Positions 1-11,695 of a stretch of 64,000 nucleotides of DNA are shown here, in pieces. The position numbers were made by a program, and so were the translations under genes. A model generated the notes under the pieces. It saw nothing but the letters and a program-made list of their open reading frames with translations. It made no database searches and was not told where the DNA came from. The stretch comes from Aselliscus stoliczkanus (lineage: Eukaryota; Chordata; Mammalia; Chiroptera; Hipposideridae), in the NCBI GenBank assembly GCA_033961575.1, contig CM066731.1:132239001-132303000 (forward strand). Reading direction: 5' to 3'. How positions within the stretch are numbered: position 1 is the stretch's first letter; the number at the start of each line of letters is the position of its first letter.

Positions 1-60
1 GATCTCCCTTCTACCTTTTCTCCTTCCGTTTCTTCCTTCCTCTCCCTTCCTTCTGTTCAT
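1..60. repeat. Pyrimidine-rich low-complexity tract
   Basis: The first 60 bases are almost entirely C and T on the + strand, built from ctt/tcc words. This is simple-sequence DNA with no coding content, cut by the window edge. Confidence 0.6.
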
Positions 61-130
61 TCAGTAATATTTATTGAGTGTCATATGTGCCCAACACTGT
101 TCTAAGTGCTTTCTCTGGATTACCTAGAAA
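60..130 (+). repeat. MIR-like SINE fragment
   Basis: The words atttattgagtg, cccaacactgttctaag and tgctttc follow the order of the mammalian MIR consensus start. It is a short, diverged, ancient fragment. Confidence 0.45.
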
Positions 131-1712
131 ATATAAAACTATTCAACCCTACCATTCAACTTTATTTACTAACAGATATTTGGATGAAGGAAAAGGAAGA
201 AGTTTTCTAATTCAAATCCTAATATTGGCCTCGCTGTTCTCTTGTGAAAAATTTGATAGGCTTTAGATTGTAACATTCCAGGGTACCAGTAATTATTGTT
301 AAAAATAAAAATGATAATGTTTCTATATTAGCTACTTCTCTAAGGAGATGTAGACTACACCTTAGATGGTAAAGGAAAATTATAGACATCATATTCATAT
401 TCAAAGATATGTATTTGTTGCAAGTAAAAAGTGGAAAGAGTAATAGTTAATTAAAATAGTCCTTCGCTTGGGTTTCCTGAAAAACAGAACCTGAGACAAG
501 GATTAAGAGCTGATGCTTCCTTGGAGAGGTGCAGTCCCTAGGCAGTGAGAATCAGATGTAAGGGAAGTGATTCAGGGAAGGATGAAAAACAGTGTGGGAT
601 GATGTGTTTAACCCCGCTGAGCACAATTTCACAACGAGCTGACAATGACAGCTGTATGCTCCAGGCACACCTGCTCTACCACCCAAGACATCTCCGGGCA
701 GGGAGTACAAAGGAACTGCACCTCAATTCAGACTTTGGGAGGAGGGAACGGAGAATTGATTTGCCTCTCTGTCAACTCCTGTTTCCTATTCGTCAAAGTT
801 TGCCAGTGGGGAAGTAACCAAGCCCACAATTCCAGGTTACAGTGTGACTTCTTTAGCAGCCACCTTGAAGCCAAATCCAGTGCCCCTTGGTGTGACTTTT
901 CATCCAAGTTCAGAAGCAGCAAAGGTATAAAGAACTCAGGGTATACCTGTTTGTGCAGAGACTGCCACTGGGAAAAGGGCCTTTTTAGGCAAGCAAAACT
1001 CAACAGGCGTAAGAGGAGCAGTCTGCCTCAGATGTGACTGCTGTGGTGAAACAAGCATAGGGTCCATGAGATGATAGCACCAAGAGAGTCTGAGGAGGTG
1101 CATAACAAGTTCCTGCTACAAAATGTAGGAGAATGCCATAATGCGTTCTAATTTCTCAAGCCTTGGGTTTTATACTAGGATCCTAATCTCAGCCAGTATT
1201 TCCTTGCCCTGAAAACTCTTTATTGTTTAGATTAATACATACATATTTGGTTTTAGCAATAGAATTCTTGAATTGTCTTCATTCATTTTTTTTCTAGACA
1301 AGATCTCTTCATGACTTTGTCTATTGTATATGCAAATATTATTAAGTCTGATTACTCAGTGAATTGCATGTTTCAAAACTACCTTTTTGGCCCTAGGTTG
1401 CTGGTTTTATCTGTTTACATATAGCTGCCAAATGGAGTGTCTTCTATTTTCCCATGTCTTTCCTCATTTCCCTCTGTACTTACAAAACCTTGATTGTTTC
1501 TCTGTCCTTCCTCTCTCTCTGCTTCATGCATTATTTGTCAGGTTTATGCTCAAAGGGACAGAAATACACATGAGAGGGAAGTAGTAAGGTAACCTTTGTA
1601 CCCTCAAGTGTTCTCTTTGGAAAATTTCCTTGGCCCCTTTTATATGTCTGGAAGATTTTGTTTGTTAGTATGAAAATGTGTATTTGACATTCCATGTTTA
1701 CTGTATTATTCA
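131..1712. other. DUSP19 intron, no gene recognised
   Basis: This lies upstream of the last DUSP19 exon and is inferred to be intron. About 470-1135 is more GC-rich than its surroundings and contains open frames of up to 130 codons on + and 91 on -. These show no recognisable domain, no start context and no splice pattern. It looks like an old interspersed repeat that I cannot name. I searched by eye for the preceding DUSP19 exon and did not find it, so it probably lies left of the window. Confidence 0.4.
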
Positions 1713-1727
1713 TAAGATGTGATTTTA

Positions 1728-2350
1728 TTTATTTTTTAAAAATATTTTTTATTGGAGAATTGGGGGAGGGGAACAGTGTTGGGGAATTGGGGAAGGGGAC
1801 CAGCCAAGTTGTTGTTCTTCAGTCTTCATTGAGGAGGGCACCATAATTCGCCATCTGGCTTCCTGTCAGCAGCTCGTGGCCTCTAAGCACAAGGTGCTGT
1901 GTTCAATCTTAGTTGCGGGTGGGCGTAGCCAGCATCCCATGTGGGAGTTGAACAAGCAGCCTTGTTGTTGAGAGCGCAGGCTCTATCCTCTGAGCCATCT
2001 GGGCAGCAGCTCAGCTCAAGATCCTGAGTTCAGTCTTAGTTGCCGGTGGTTATAGCCACCATCCCATGTGGGAGTCGAACCTGGCAGTCTTGTTGTTAAG
2101 AGTGCACGCCCTAACCACTGAGCCATCCAGGCGGCACCTCAGCTCAAGGTGCTGAGTTCAATCTTTAGTTGCGGGTGGGCGGAGTCTACCATTGAACAGG
2201 CAATCTTGTTGTTACACCAGGGGAGCCATCCTGCCACCTGCTGGCAGCTCAGTGTTCACTGGCCCATGTGGGAATCAAACGGCAGCCCTGTTGCTCAGAG
2301 CATGCGCTCTAAGCTAACTCTTAACCAACTGAGCCACTTGGCCGGCCCTT
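1728..2350 (-). mobile_element. Multi-unit tRNA-derived SINE (about 620 bp)
   Basis: The insertion is flanked by a perfect 15-bp target duplication, taagatgtgatttta, at 1713-1727 and 2351-2365. The tRNA-like head is at the right end, where gccacttggccggccc occurs, and the A-rich tail reads as T-rich on the left, so the copy lies on the - strand. Inside are three successive tRNA-like units, each carrying a B-box-like word read in reverse: gggagttgaac near 1940, gggagtcgaac near 2070 and gggaatcaaac near 2270. The left part shares the body of the other long SINEs in this window (the attgg-ggaattgggg region). Confidence 0.8.
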
Positions 2351-2450
2351 TAAGATGTGATTTTAAAAACGTGATGTATGTAATCTACATCATTGTAGAA
2401 AAATAGGGAAATACAGATAAGTAAAAATTAAGATCACCCTAGTTCCAAAT

Positions 2451-2524
2451 TTTAGGCAGTTTTTCACTGTGGTTATCACTGTTAACATTTAGGCAGTTTT
2501 TCACAGTGGTTATCACTGTTAACA
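2451..2524. repeat. 37-bp tandem duplication
   Basis: Two adjacent units, 2451-2487 and 2488-2524, match except for one base pair of difference (cactgtgg against cacagtgg). No transposon boundary is visible, so this looks like a local duplication in DUSP19 intron DNA. Confidence 0.9.
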
Positions 2525-2584
2525 TTTTGATGTGTTTTCTATATATCAAAAGACTCATTAACTGAATTTGGCTCAGTTAATCTT

Positions 2585-2950
2585 TCAACAAATATTAATT
2601 ACTAATTCTGAGGAGATATGAGGGTTACATATTGCTGCCCTCAAGGAGCTTGCAATCTAGTTCAGGAACTATTACTAACAATACAAGAACAAAGAAAGCT
2701 TGGTAAAATGGAAATATTGTAACCTAATTACTACCTATCTATATAGCAAAATGGTGATTTGAATTTTAAGAGAATGCTTTCTCCTCAGAAATGCAGAACA
2801 AAATTAATTTACTTGATTAGCAAACAGCCATGGAATATCTATTCTGTACCAAAAATTGCACTAAGTTCTAGACACACAAAAATGGTTGAGATAGTCCCAG
2901 CCCTCATCTCACTCAGAGGGAGGCAGCCTTCTTGGAGCAGAAGACAGAGT
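2585..2950 (+). repeat. Ancient interspersed repeat fragments, class unsure
   Basis: Phrases such as caacaaatatta, gctgccctcaaggagcttgcaatctag, tattctgtaccaa and agtcccagccctcatctc match a common old mammalian repeat (body containing 'ccctcatggagcttac'). I do not assign the family. Confidence 0.4.
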
Positions 2951-4751
2951 TAGCTGGACCAAGAAGAGGAACAATGACCTTCCAAGCAGGGAACAACAGC
3001 AAGTGCAAAAGAAAAAAACTGCATTATAAATTATTTAATTGTCACTATTTTGAGTTCTGGAAAGGGGGATATACAGCCAATATTTTCTAGAAATACTTGC
3101 AAGGACAGTATGATACCCAAGGAATAATAAAAGCAAATAGGTAAATTCAAAAGCTACAGAAACCAATAGAGAGGTAGCTGTTACAGAAAGGATGTAAGAA
3201 AGAAAATGCTAACGTTATGAAACCTTAGCTAAAACTGGATGCATAAGACTGAAAATAAAGCTAGTTTGATTTTGAGAGGCAAACGTATGGATCATAAAAT
3301 AAAGCTGACTAGTATGTAGTCAGAAAATATTAAAAATGACATTGAAGCATATCTCTTATTAAGCTTATGATTTGAAGTTTCTTTGAAATATCTAACTTGT
3401 TTTGAGTTATAAGAAATTCACTAATAGTTTTCATCAATTACTATAACATGATTTTAAAATATCTTCAGTCTCATAAAAATGAAGTATTGTACAAAGTGAG
3501 AAAAGTTTCATATATGTATTGTGAATATTTGTGTTTTCCTTTTCTTGTACAGACAGTTATATCTGGAAATGACTCAGAAATATGTACAAATAAGAAAACA
3601 ATTTAAATTATCTTTTGATATGAGGCTTTTCAAAATATTAACTAATATGTTGTGTATCATTTGGCTTTCTTGAAATGAGATGCACTTGCAGGTCTAGGAA
3701 AGGAATTTCACAACAGATTTATGAATCTCGGAAAACTGCCTGGCAGAAATAAAGTAACCCAATAAGCCATAAACATAGTATTGTTAATGTAGGGTTTGGG
3801 TAGAGTTTCTAGTTGTAAGTTTCGTTTTTTCCCTCTTCCCGTTCCCATCTTTCTTTTATGTTGTACCAAAAGAAGAATCATGAAATGAAGTAACTCACAT
3901 GTCTAGCTCTGTAGGGTGTGCTCACAGTTCACTACCTTTCATTTAGATCATTAACTTTTTAAAAGCCTGAAATAAGCCAACCTGTATCAATGGTGTTCCA
4001 TCAGATCTATCACATTCATTATTAATGCAATATTACCCCCATCAGTATTGGTCTTGCCCTGTGTCCCTTTTCACTTGTAAAGTATCATTTGCAAGTTACC
4101 TGAAACGTTTTTCATTTATTGACCTCATACTGGTGTCAGTTAACTTTTCCACTTCACATTGTCATGAGCTATTTGTGTCATCTTTTCACTACCTCATAAA
4201 TTTAACTATTTTTTAAGTTATTTCCTTCCAGCATAAATTATATCTAAGGGTAGAAAATTTTTTCCTTGTTGATCAATTTTACATGTAGATTTCCAAGTAG
4301 TGACACCAATTTCTTTATAGGAATACTATGTATGCTGAGAATGTTTCCGGCTTTCTGTTTAGTTTATTATTACAGTTTTCTTCATGTTTCCACATATATT
4401 CCCTGTAATTTTTCTCTTATTTATAGACATGTGGCTAAGTGATTAAATTTTTATATGTGGTTTACTAGATAGAATACTTCAGTTTAACAAAGGATACTTT
4501 TCAGAATTTTAACTACACGATCAAAGCATTTCAATCCTGGGGGTTGGTAAGAGGTGTTGGTTGATTTGATTGTTTTTTCCATTCTTGCCTTACACAAATT
4601 GTATTTTGATAATTGAATAAATTGAATTGAGTACATTGATAGAATGAATATTTTTATTTTATAATTTTAAATAGCATAAGAATGTATGATCAATTTAATA
4701 AACTTTCTTAAATAAATGAATAATAAACAGTTTTGTTTCATTTTATTGCAG
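2951..4751. other. DUSP19 intron, nothing distinctive
   Basis: AT-rich DNA without a recognised repeat or gene. It ends in the acceptor ttttattgcag at 4741-4751, directly before the DUSP19 exon. Confidence 0.5.
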
Positions 4752-4991
4752 GATGGAGTGGTTCTTGTTCATTGTAATGCTGGAGTTTCCAGGGCAGCTG
4801 CAATTGTAATTGGCTTCCTGATGAATTCTGAAGAAATCTCATTTACTAGTGCTTTTTCTTTGGTGAAAAATGCAAGACCTTCCATATGTCCAAATGCTGG
4901 CTTCATGGAACAGCTTCGTACATATCAAGAGGGCAAAGAAAGCAATAAGTGTGACAAAATACAGGAATTAGAAGGGGACAACAGCTCATGA
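4752..4991 (+). CDS. DUSP19: DUSP19 last coding exon (dual-specificity phosphatase), partial gene
   Basis: This exon encodes the C-terminal 79 residues of a dual-specificity protein phosphatase and ends in TGA at 4989-4991. It opens after a pyrimidine-rich acceptor ending in cag. The start [16 protein letters not shown] carries the cysteine phosphatase signature H-C-x5-R: the nucleophilic Cys is at 4773-4775 and the Arg at 4791-4793. The text then runs through IGFLMNSEE and [16 protein letters not shown], which matches DUSP19 (SKRP1), known as a small phosphatase and scaffold in the JNK pathway. Synteny with NUP35 just downstream supports the identification. Earlier exons lie outside the window. 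The tail reads [11 protein letters not shown]. From memory the human tail is four residues shorter, which would make this protein about 221 residues against 217. Signature and catalytic residues are intact, so the gene appears functional as far as it can be seen. Confidence 0.93.
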   Translation, partial: DGVVLVHCNAGVSRAAAIVIGFLMNSEEISFTSAFSLVKNARPSICPNAGFMEQLRTYQEGKESNKCDKIQELEGDNSS

Positions 4992-7900
4992 GTTACATTC
5001 TAGTAGATGATGGACAACTGTAATTTCTGAGTTGTCCTCTATATCTACCTTTCCCCTTTTTTGGATAGTAGACTACTAAAAAACTTCATTTTCTCTTGCT
5101 TTATTCAAGTGGAAGTGGAGGTCAATTGATTGTCCTGAGCTAGTGTATAAATAATTTTAAAAATTATATTATATATTCTTTGGTATTATACTATGTGATT
5201 AAATGCTTCTTTGATTTGCTAAGGGAGAATAACAATGTATCACCAATAATTGATTTATGTAGAAGAAAACGTTTAAATTTAAAATATATGTTATAACATG
5301 GAAAGATTAAATCAGTTAATTAAGACTTTTGGTATTTTTCTATTCCAGCAACTGTTTCCATGAAGGAAAAAACTTGAAATGCTACTTGACTTACTATTTC
5401 AGAAGGGGATAAATTTCTTTGTAAATAATTTAAGATTAAAAACCAATACCCTAAACCTTCCAAAAGAGGTAACCAAAATGTGAAGATTTACAAAATAGTT
5501 ATATAGTGGCTACAATGTTCACAAAATTTTCATATCCTTTTATGAAAATGTACCCACCTTTCATTTTGATTTTTAAAAATTTAATTATATCTGCTGCTTT
5601 TAATTTTTAAATTTTTGTATAGATTTTTCTGTCTTATATTATTGTGAGCTTATGGTTTCTTTAATGAGGTGATCTAGTCTCTTATATTGCTTTTTATCCT
5701 GGGTCCCTAACATTCTGTTTTTGGATACAATGTCATAATTTTTTGACCTCCTTGGATCATGTTTTATACATTTTAAAGATTTGATTTGTTCACTGATCTA
5801 TTTTCTAGTTCAATATTCTACTAGAGAACATATGTTTAAGGAAAGAATGGTTATGGTTTTGTAAGAAATTTTAAATACATTGTTAGGCAACCTAAAATCA
5901 TTTAAAATTTTATCTCTGTCCAGAGGCTTTGAATAGTTTCTTTTTTTAAAAATTAAGTCTCCATGTTGGCAAGGCTGAACTCTATACATCATGAATTTGC
6001 TTAAAGTTATTCTTTGACTTATTCAAAATAAAATGTACTTAAAATTCATTACAATAATTAAGATAGGTTTTCTTCAATAGCTTTCAAGTAGCCTTTCATG
6101 ACTTAGACAATTTCATTGTTGCCATTTAGATTTTTATTATAAAAGTTCTGAGCTCTTCTTAAATACATATTAGAGAGAGTAAGCGTATTTTCATACATAA
6201 GTTGGAAAATGCACACACATTGAGCACATCTGTGTATTTGAGAAAGCTGGCTTTCTTATGCTGCAAAGCAAGGGTGAAAAGTAGAAGTGATAAGTGCAGA
6301 TTATGTCTCCAGATAGCTTATAGCCTGACAAGATTCCATCACAGGCAAAGCTATGAACTTTACTTCTGTTAAGAAGCAGCATAAATAAGATCAACCTATA
6401 GTTAACCAAGGCAGACGGAATCATCTTAAATATGAGACTGATGTATAATGTTGTCTCTGTTGCTGAGGGTTTACAGGATGAACCTTTTCCATTCACGTGA
6501 AAACATTTATTTAAATACATTTTCTTTGGCTAGGTGCCGTTTAGTTTTCAGCCATTAAACATTGTGACATGAAGCCTTGAATTGAACTTGTTCATAATGC
6601 ATAGTATAGTACTTATCTCTCTAGTTTGTATGCTTAGTTGTTGCCTCTAAGTGATCTGGTTATGGTGTAAGCTCATATCTTCTGTATCATCTACAGAAGT
6701 GCTTTGAGGAACTATTTCGTTTGATCTTAAATGATAGTAGTTTCCTGTATTTAAAATAGATCAATGAATGTAATTCAGTCTTTTAAATTAGGGGCACCAT
6801 GTAATGCAATGATGGGTCATATATTTAGTATGTTTGTTGTGTTTCCCATGAATATAAGACAGTCTGTCATACCTAGTTATTTATAAAAAGGAATTTTATC
6901 ATTATGATTATTCATCGCACATAAATGAAAAAAAAATGTGTACCAAATAGAGGAAAGGGAAAAATATTTTCAGGAGTTTTCACCTGTATTTTAAAATAGA
7001 TTTTTTTCTACCATTTTTTAAACGGAAGAGGAAATGAAAATATCACTCATTTTTAAACATTGAAAAGAAATATAGAGCCTTCCCAGCAACCTGAGAAAGA
7101 TGAGTAGAACAAAGGTACTGAAATATATGATAAAATTCTGTTTATTTGAGATTAATATTTTTTAAATGTTATGCTAATTTTATGCTTTAAGTTTGTGATG
7201 ACATATAATTTGAATTGAAAACCAAGAAATATTTTAAAATTTTCGAAAATGGAAGAAATCTTTTTTTTTTTTTAGATTCTTTTGGACAAAATTTAGATCA
7301 TTATTTTAACTCAAAGACAAAGATTTCAGAGGAAATGAAATATAGTATTTAAAATTATTATTGCAGTTTTACTTTTGCATCCTTTTTTGCCTGTTGAACC
7401 TTGATGGACATGTATGAATAGCACATTCATATGGTATGAATATGTATTATGTAACCTAGGGAACATACTTAGATTTGGATTGATAATTTCAGTAGTGATG
7501 GGGAAACAGCTAGGACTTGTCACATGATTATTTGTAACTCAAATGGTTCAAATGTATATAGCAGGTCACCCTCAAAGGTAATTTCTCCAAAGATTCTTGA
7601 ATGTAGCAAGTATAAATCAGATCTTATAACCTTACCCAGTGAGTTAACTCAATAAATTGACACCTTTATAAGCAAAGCCACAATACATTTTAAAATAACA
7701 GAAATGTAGCACAGTGAATTATTTGTTTTTGCCAGGTGACTCTAAATAGTTGTTTTTTCTGCCCAAAGGATCCTGAACATATTTAGTCACCCTGTAGTTA
7801 TTTAAGAATATAAACCAGAAGATTTTAGAGTTTTATATTCTTGCAATATATTCAGTGGAAATTACAAATCTATGGTTAATAAATTTATGGTTTGTTTTCA

Positions 7901-8060
7901 TTGATGTACTTTAAAGATAACATAAACTTTTCTATTTCAAGTGAAGCTTCACTTGTTTTGTATCCATATTTGTAATGTAGCCTTTATTGTTTCTAGGTAT
8001 TGATGTACTTTAATAAAATAATAAATTCACTATTTCCCCTGTTAATACCTTTATTTTTTT
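4992..8060 (+). other. DUSP19: Probable DUSP19 3' UTR and downstream AT-rich DNA
   Basis: After the stop codon there are about 3 kb of AT-rich sequence without the SINE copies that crowd the rest of the window, as expected for a constrained 3' UTR. Candidate AATAAA signals are at 6027-6032 and 8012-8017. The sequence alone cannot decide which is used. Open frames here, for example on the - strand at 6191-6520, have no recognisable content. Confidence 0.45.
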
Positions 8061-8369
8061 GAGGTTATTTATTTTAAAAGATTTAACATTGATTTGCTGT
8101 CAAATTCTAGGTTAAAGGAATCTGTTGACAGGACACAAAATTATACATTTTTCAATATAAATTTGTTTCAGGTCTATAGAGATTTGTTGGTTCCAGCCAC
8201 TTCAAGAAATGAAAAGCTAATGTAAGATCTTATCATTGGCATTTCTGTGAATAAATTGGCATTGAAAATTCAATGGAACATCCTAGTATTTTAAGTCAAG
8301 AGAAGATGCTGAGTTACTCTTAGATTACATATTCTAACCATGACAGCATTGAGATTATTCGGACATTGC

Positions 8370-8604
8370 CTGGTACCCACCTCCCACATTCACACAACGT
8401 TACTTTGACCTACTCATTGCCGACTGCTTTCTCCTTGCTCTGTTTCAACCCAACTGGCCTCTTGGCTATCCATTCCTTGAAAATGCATAATGAAGGCCCC
8501 ACTTTATTACCTGCTCATGCCTCTACCTATCCTCACTTATCCTCAGAAACATCAGATCTTTGGTCAAATGTTACCTTCCTAGCAAAGTCTTCCCTGACCA
8601 CATT

Positions 8605-8652
<48 letters not shown>

Positions 8653-8960
8653 TTTTTGAGGGCAGTGTCACTGGCCCTCATATGTGGGACCCAAACCGGG
8701 GCCACTGGCTTCGCAAGCCAGCGCTTAACCACCGTGCCACTCGGCTGGCCCCCTGACCACGTTATTAAAATTGCTCCCATTCCTAATACTTTTATCCATC
8801 TTCCTGTTTTATTTATGGCATTGCCCTAATTATCATCAAAATTCTTTGTATTTTACTTGTTGTTTTTCCCATCAAAACTTGAGCTCACTATGAGGGCGGA
8901 GGTTTTTACTACATTGTTTATCTATACCAGGTGTATCCCATAACAGGCATCAACAAATGC
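8370..8960 (+). repeat. L2 LINE 3' portion, split by a SINE
   Basis: The order of words ccaactggcctc, ggtcaaatgttacc, agtcttccctgaccac, ctgttttatttatggca, gagctcactatgagggc and atgcttgtta follows the 3' end of the mammalian L2 consensus. It is interrupted at 8608-8750 by a younger SINE. Confidence 0.75.
8608..8750 (-). mobile_element. tRNA-derived SINE (short type)
   Basis: The target duplication cctgaccac(a/g)ttatta occurs on both sides (about 8593-8607 and 8752-8767). The body contains gggcagtgtcactggccc and ends in the reversed tRNA head ccactcggctggcccc. The tail has expanded into a (TTTA)n microsatellite at 8606-8656. Confidence 0.9.
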
Positions 8961-9497
8961 TTGTTAGAAGAAGGCAGGAAGAAAGGAAGGCAGAAAATTG
9001 ATGCATGTCTCCCCAAGTTATGTAAGTTTTGGTGTTACTTTTTCACTTCCAACAGGCGATAAGAACCATTTAATTGATTAAAGAATAACAGGTGCATCAG
9101 CTATACAGATGTTCCCTTTGATGTTAGGCTGCCCCCCGCCCCTTTTTGCCAGTTATTTACTGTGATGAAATGATTAGAAAACACTCTTACATTTCCAAAT
9201 GTAATATTTAATTAATAAAGACATACCTTTGGTCATAATTATTTATAGAGGTCATTAACAGATTTGTATTTTTCTGTACACAATCCCTACATCTTAAACA
9301 CCACAAAGCTCTTTTGGAAATCATTTGTCCTTGGGCCCTACGAAATTATGGTTCCTCCGTGTGCTTTATGTGACATCACAGTCTAAGCGACAGCCCATGC
9401 TATACCAGTTGCCAAAGGCTGACATGATGAGAACATGAGTGATAGGATGTTCCCTCTCCTTGCTCTCTTTCTACAGGTGAAAAACTCCATCCTTTTT
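8961..9497. other. Intergenic DNA, nothing recognised
   Basis: No gene, strong repeat or RNA gene was seen apart from short A/G-rich and C-rich patches. Confidence 0.5.
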
Positions 9498-9598
9498 TTT
9501 TTTAGAGGGTAGTGTGACTGGCCCTCACATTTGGGATCCGAACCGGGGCCGCCGGCGTCCCAAGCCAGCTCCCAACCACTGCACCACTCGGCCGGCCC
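9498..9598 (-). mobile_element. tRNA-derived SINE (short type)
   Basis: The target duplication actccatccttttt is at 9484-9497 and 9599-9612. The body reads gagggtagtgtgactggccc through to the reversed head cactcggccggccc. Confidence 0.92.
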
Positions 9599-9612
9599 AC
9601 TCCATCCTTTTT

Positions 9613-10614
9613 TGAAAGTCTAACTAAAGGTGGATATCTTTTTTTTCCACTTCAATTAAAAAAAAAAATCTTCGTTTTTAATTTTTAAATAGATGGACAG
9701 TAGGATTTCAAGACAAACAAGTTGACTATATTTGTATACAAATAATGTATATTAACAGACATTTATAAATAGACTGATGAGTATTCAGTATATATGGTAG
9801 ATACACACAGTTTGGATGATAATATATCAAATATATTGAAAATAAATAAATTTATGATTTCACCTATATGCAACGTTTTAAAAATTTGTTTTTGAGTTTA
9901 GGAGTAGGTTGAAATATACACAGACCAGAGCTAATTTTCTGGTTGGACTCTTGGTAGCCTTACATACTCCATTCGAGTGTTTTTCAGGGTTTGCTTGGAA
10001 GTGTGATAATCAGTAGACAGTTTAGGGGGCACGAACCCTGAGTTAGTGAAGCTTGCATTCTTCCTGTTGTTTTTTTTATCCCCAACCAGAGAAGTTCTGT
10101 GGTATATATTAAGTACTGCACAATAATTTGTTAAAGAGTTCCCCATCTAAGTTTGAAAAAATCAATGGTCTACAATAATAGCTCTTTGATGAAGTCTATG
10201 CCAGAATAGAAATGGGGAACAGGTGTTCCACTTTACATGACATTTTATTTAATATGTTCATAAGAGAAAGGAAAGCCAATATTCTAATGAAGATAATATT
10301 TATGTACAGAAGAATATGGCGAACATGCAATATCCCTAAAGATTGTAGTTTAACAAGAAATATATAAAAATAAAATCATGCCATACAAATGTTTTTCATT
10401 CAAGATAATCCAAGTTATGAGAATATCATTTTACCAAAGGAGATAAATAATTACAACTACAAACAGGCATTCATTTTATAATATAATTAATGAGCACTTT
10501 TAATAGAATTAATGTGCAAAATTTTAATTTTAAAAATCTGAAAACATGCAAAATTGCATCAAATAAGTTATGTCAGATAATTACCCACTATGCAATGTTT
10601 ATTTATTTCGAGTT
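9613..10614. other. Intergenic AT-rich DNA, nothing recognised
   Basis: No coding potential or clear repeat. The - strand open frame at 9931-10146 has no recognisable content. Confidence 0.5.
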
Positions 10615-10777
10615 TGTCATTAATTAATTCATTTACTTTTTCAACATATATTTATTGAATAGTGACAGAAATACAGAAAAAAAGTTAAGGTCCCTGTCCT
10701 CCAGAAAATTTATCTAGTGGGGCTGAAAACTTACAAAGCAAGTATCTTACAGCAAATTAATTACAGAGATAATGTGT

Positions 10778-10835
<58 letters not shown>
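10778..10835. repeat. (TA)n microsatellite
   Basis: About 28 uninterrupted TA units sit at the tail of the SINE remnant that follows. The open frames across it are artefacts of the repeat. Confidence 0.95.
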
Positions 10836-10839
<4 letters not shown>

Positions 10840-10957
10840 TGTTTTTTTTTTTTTTGTTTTGTTTTTTGTTTTTTCTTTGTTTTGTTTTTTGAGGGCAGTG
10901 TCACTGACCCTCATATGTGGGACCCGAACCGGGGCTGCTGGCTTCCCAAGCCATGTG
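10836..10957 (-). mobile_element. tRNA-derived SINE, head truncated
   Basis: A T-rich tail is followed by gggcagtgtcactgaccc, gacccgaaccggggctg and ttcccaagcca. The reversed tRNA head (ccactcggccggccc) is missing, so the copy is 5'-truncated. Confidence 0.85.
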
Positions 10958-11319
10958 TTGTATATTTTGAAATGGCATGATGATTGAGGGCTGGCAGGGC
11001 TGGGGCAAGTTTCATGGCAGAAAAGAGCTGCTACTTGGAGGATGGACAGGACTTTGTAAATTAGGGTGGAAAGCAAAGAGGTGCTAGGCAAGGGAATTGC
11101 TGTGAGCAACACACAATGTGAAGATCTTTCACAACCGGTTGAAGGTTTGCAAAGGGATACAATGGGAGAATTGATGGATTGGAGAAGAGATTGAAAAGGT
11201 TTTTGTACTTTTAAAGCCAGGGTTTCCATCCACCCTAGGTGAAGGTAGGTGACAATGTATATTCCCCTGAGGGGTGCCTATTGAAATGTCTAAAAGAGAT
11301 CCTCCTACCCTCCTGTCTC

Positions 11320-11695
11320 AGTTTGTTTGGGCTGTTATAACAGAGTGCCACAGACTGAGTGACTTATGAACAACAGAATTTTATTTCTCAGCATTCTAGA
11401 GGCTGGGAAATCTGAGATCAAGTCACCAGCAGATTTAGTATCTGGTGAGAGCCTCCTTTCTGTTCATAGATGGCAGTCTTGTTGCTGTATCCTCACATGG
11501 CAGAGGAGGGGTTTGGGGAGGAACTCCCTGGGGTCTGTTTTGTAAAGGCACCAAATCTCATTCATGAGGGTTTCACCATCATGACTCAATCACCCTCAAA
11601 GATCCTACCTGCAAATACCATCAAATTGGGGTTAGGAATTCAACATATGAATTCTAGGGGACACCAATATTCAGTCTGTAGCACCTTACACGTGA
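11320..11695 (-). repeat. MLT1/MaLR-like LTR, antisense
   Basis: The + strand reads ctgttataacagagtgccacagactg, aattttatttctcagc, ggctgggaaatctgagatcaag, atcctcacatggcag and gaattctaggggacacc, spread over 370 bases. This is the reverse complement of a MaLR-type LTR. The family name is from memory. Confidence 0.65.

Larger units (their letters stand above)
10615..11235 (+). repeat. Ancient interspersed repeat, class unsure, interrupted by a SINE
   Basis: Words such as atttattgaatagtgac, aggtccctgtcctcc, aggatggacaggactttg and tgatggattggagaag follow an old mammalian repeat also seen at 27585-28730, 44580-44910 and 57740-58200. The (TA)n tract and a SINE remnant split it. Confidence 0.45.

Noticed and set aside
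545..1037. Overlapping open frames of 90 to 130 codons
   Set aside because: No recognisable domain, frames open on both strands at once, and no splice or start context. They look like chance frames in a GC-richer old repeat.
1..4751. An earlier DUSP19 exon
   Set aside because: I looked for the part of the phosphatase that should precede the last exon and saw no matching text with splice sites. It is probably to the left of the window.
10747..11229. 160-codon - strand frame with Tyr/Ile repeats
   Set aside because: It crosses a (TA)n microsatellite and a SINE; the repeats create the frame.
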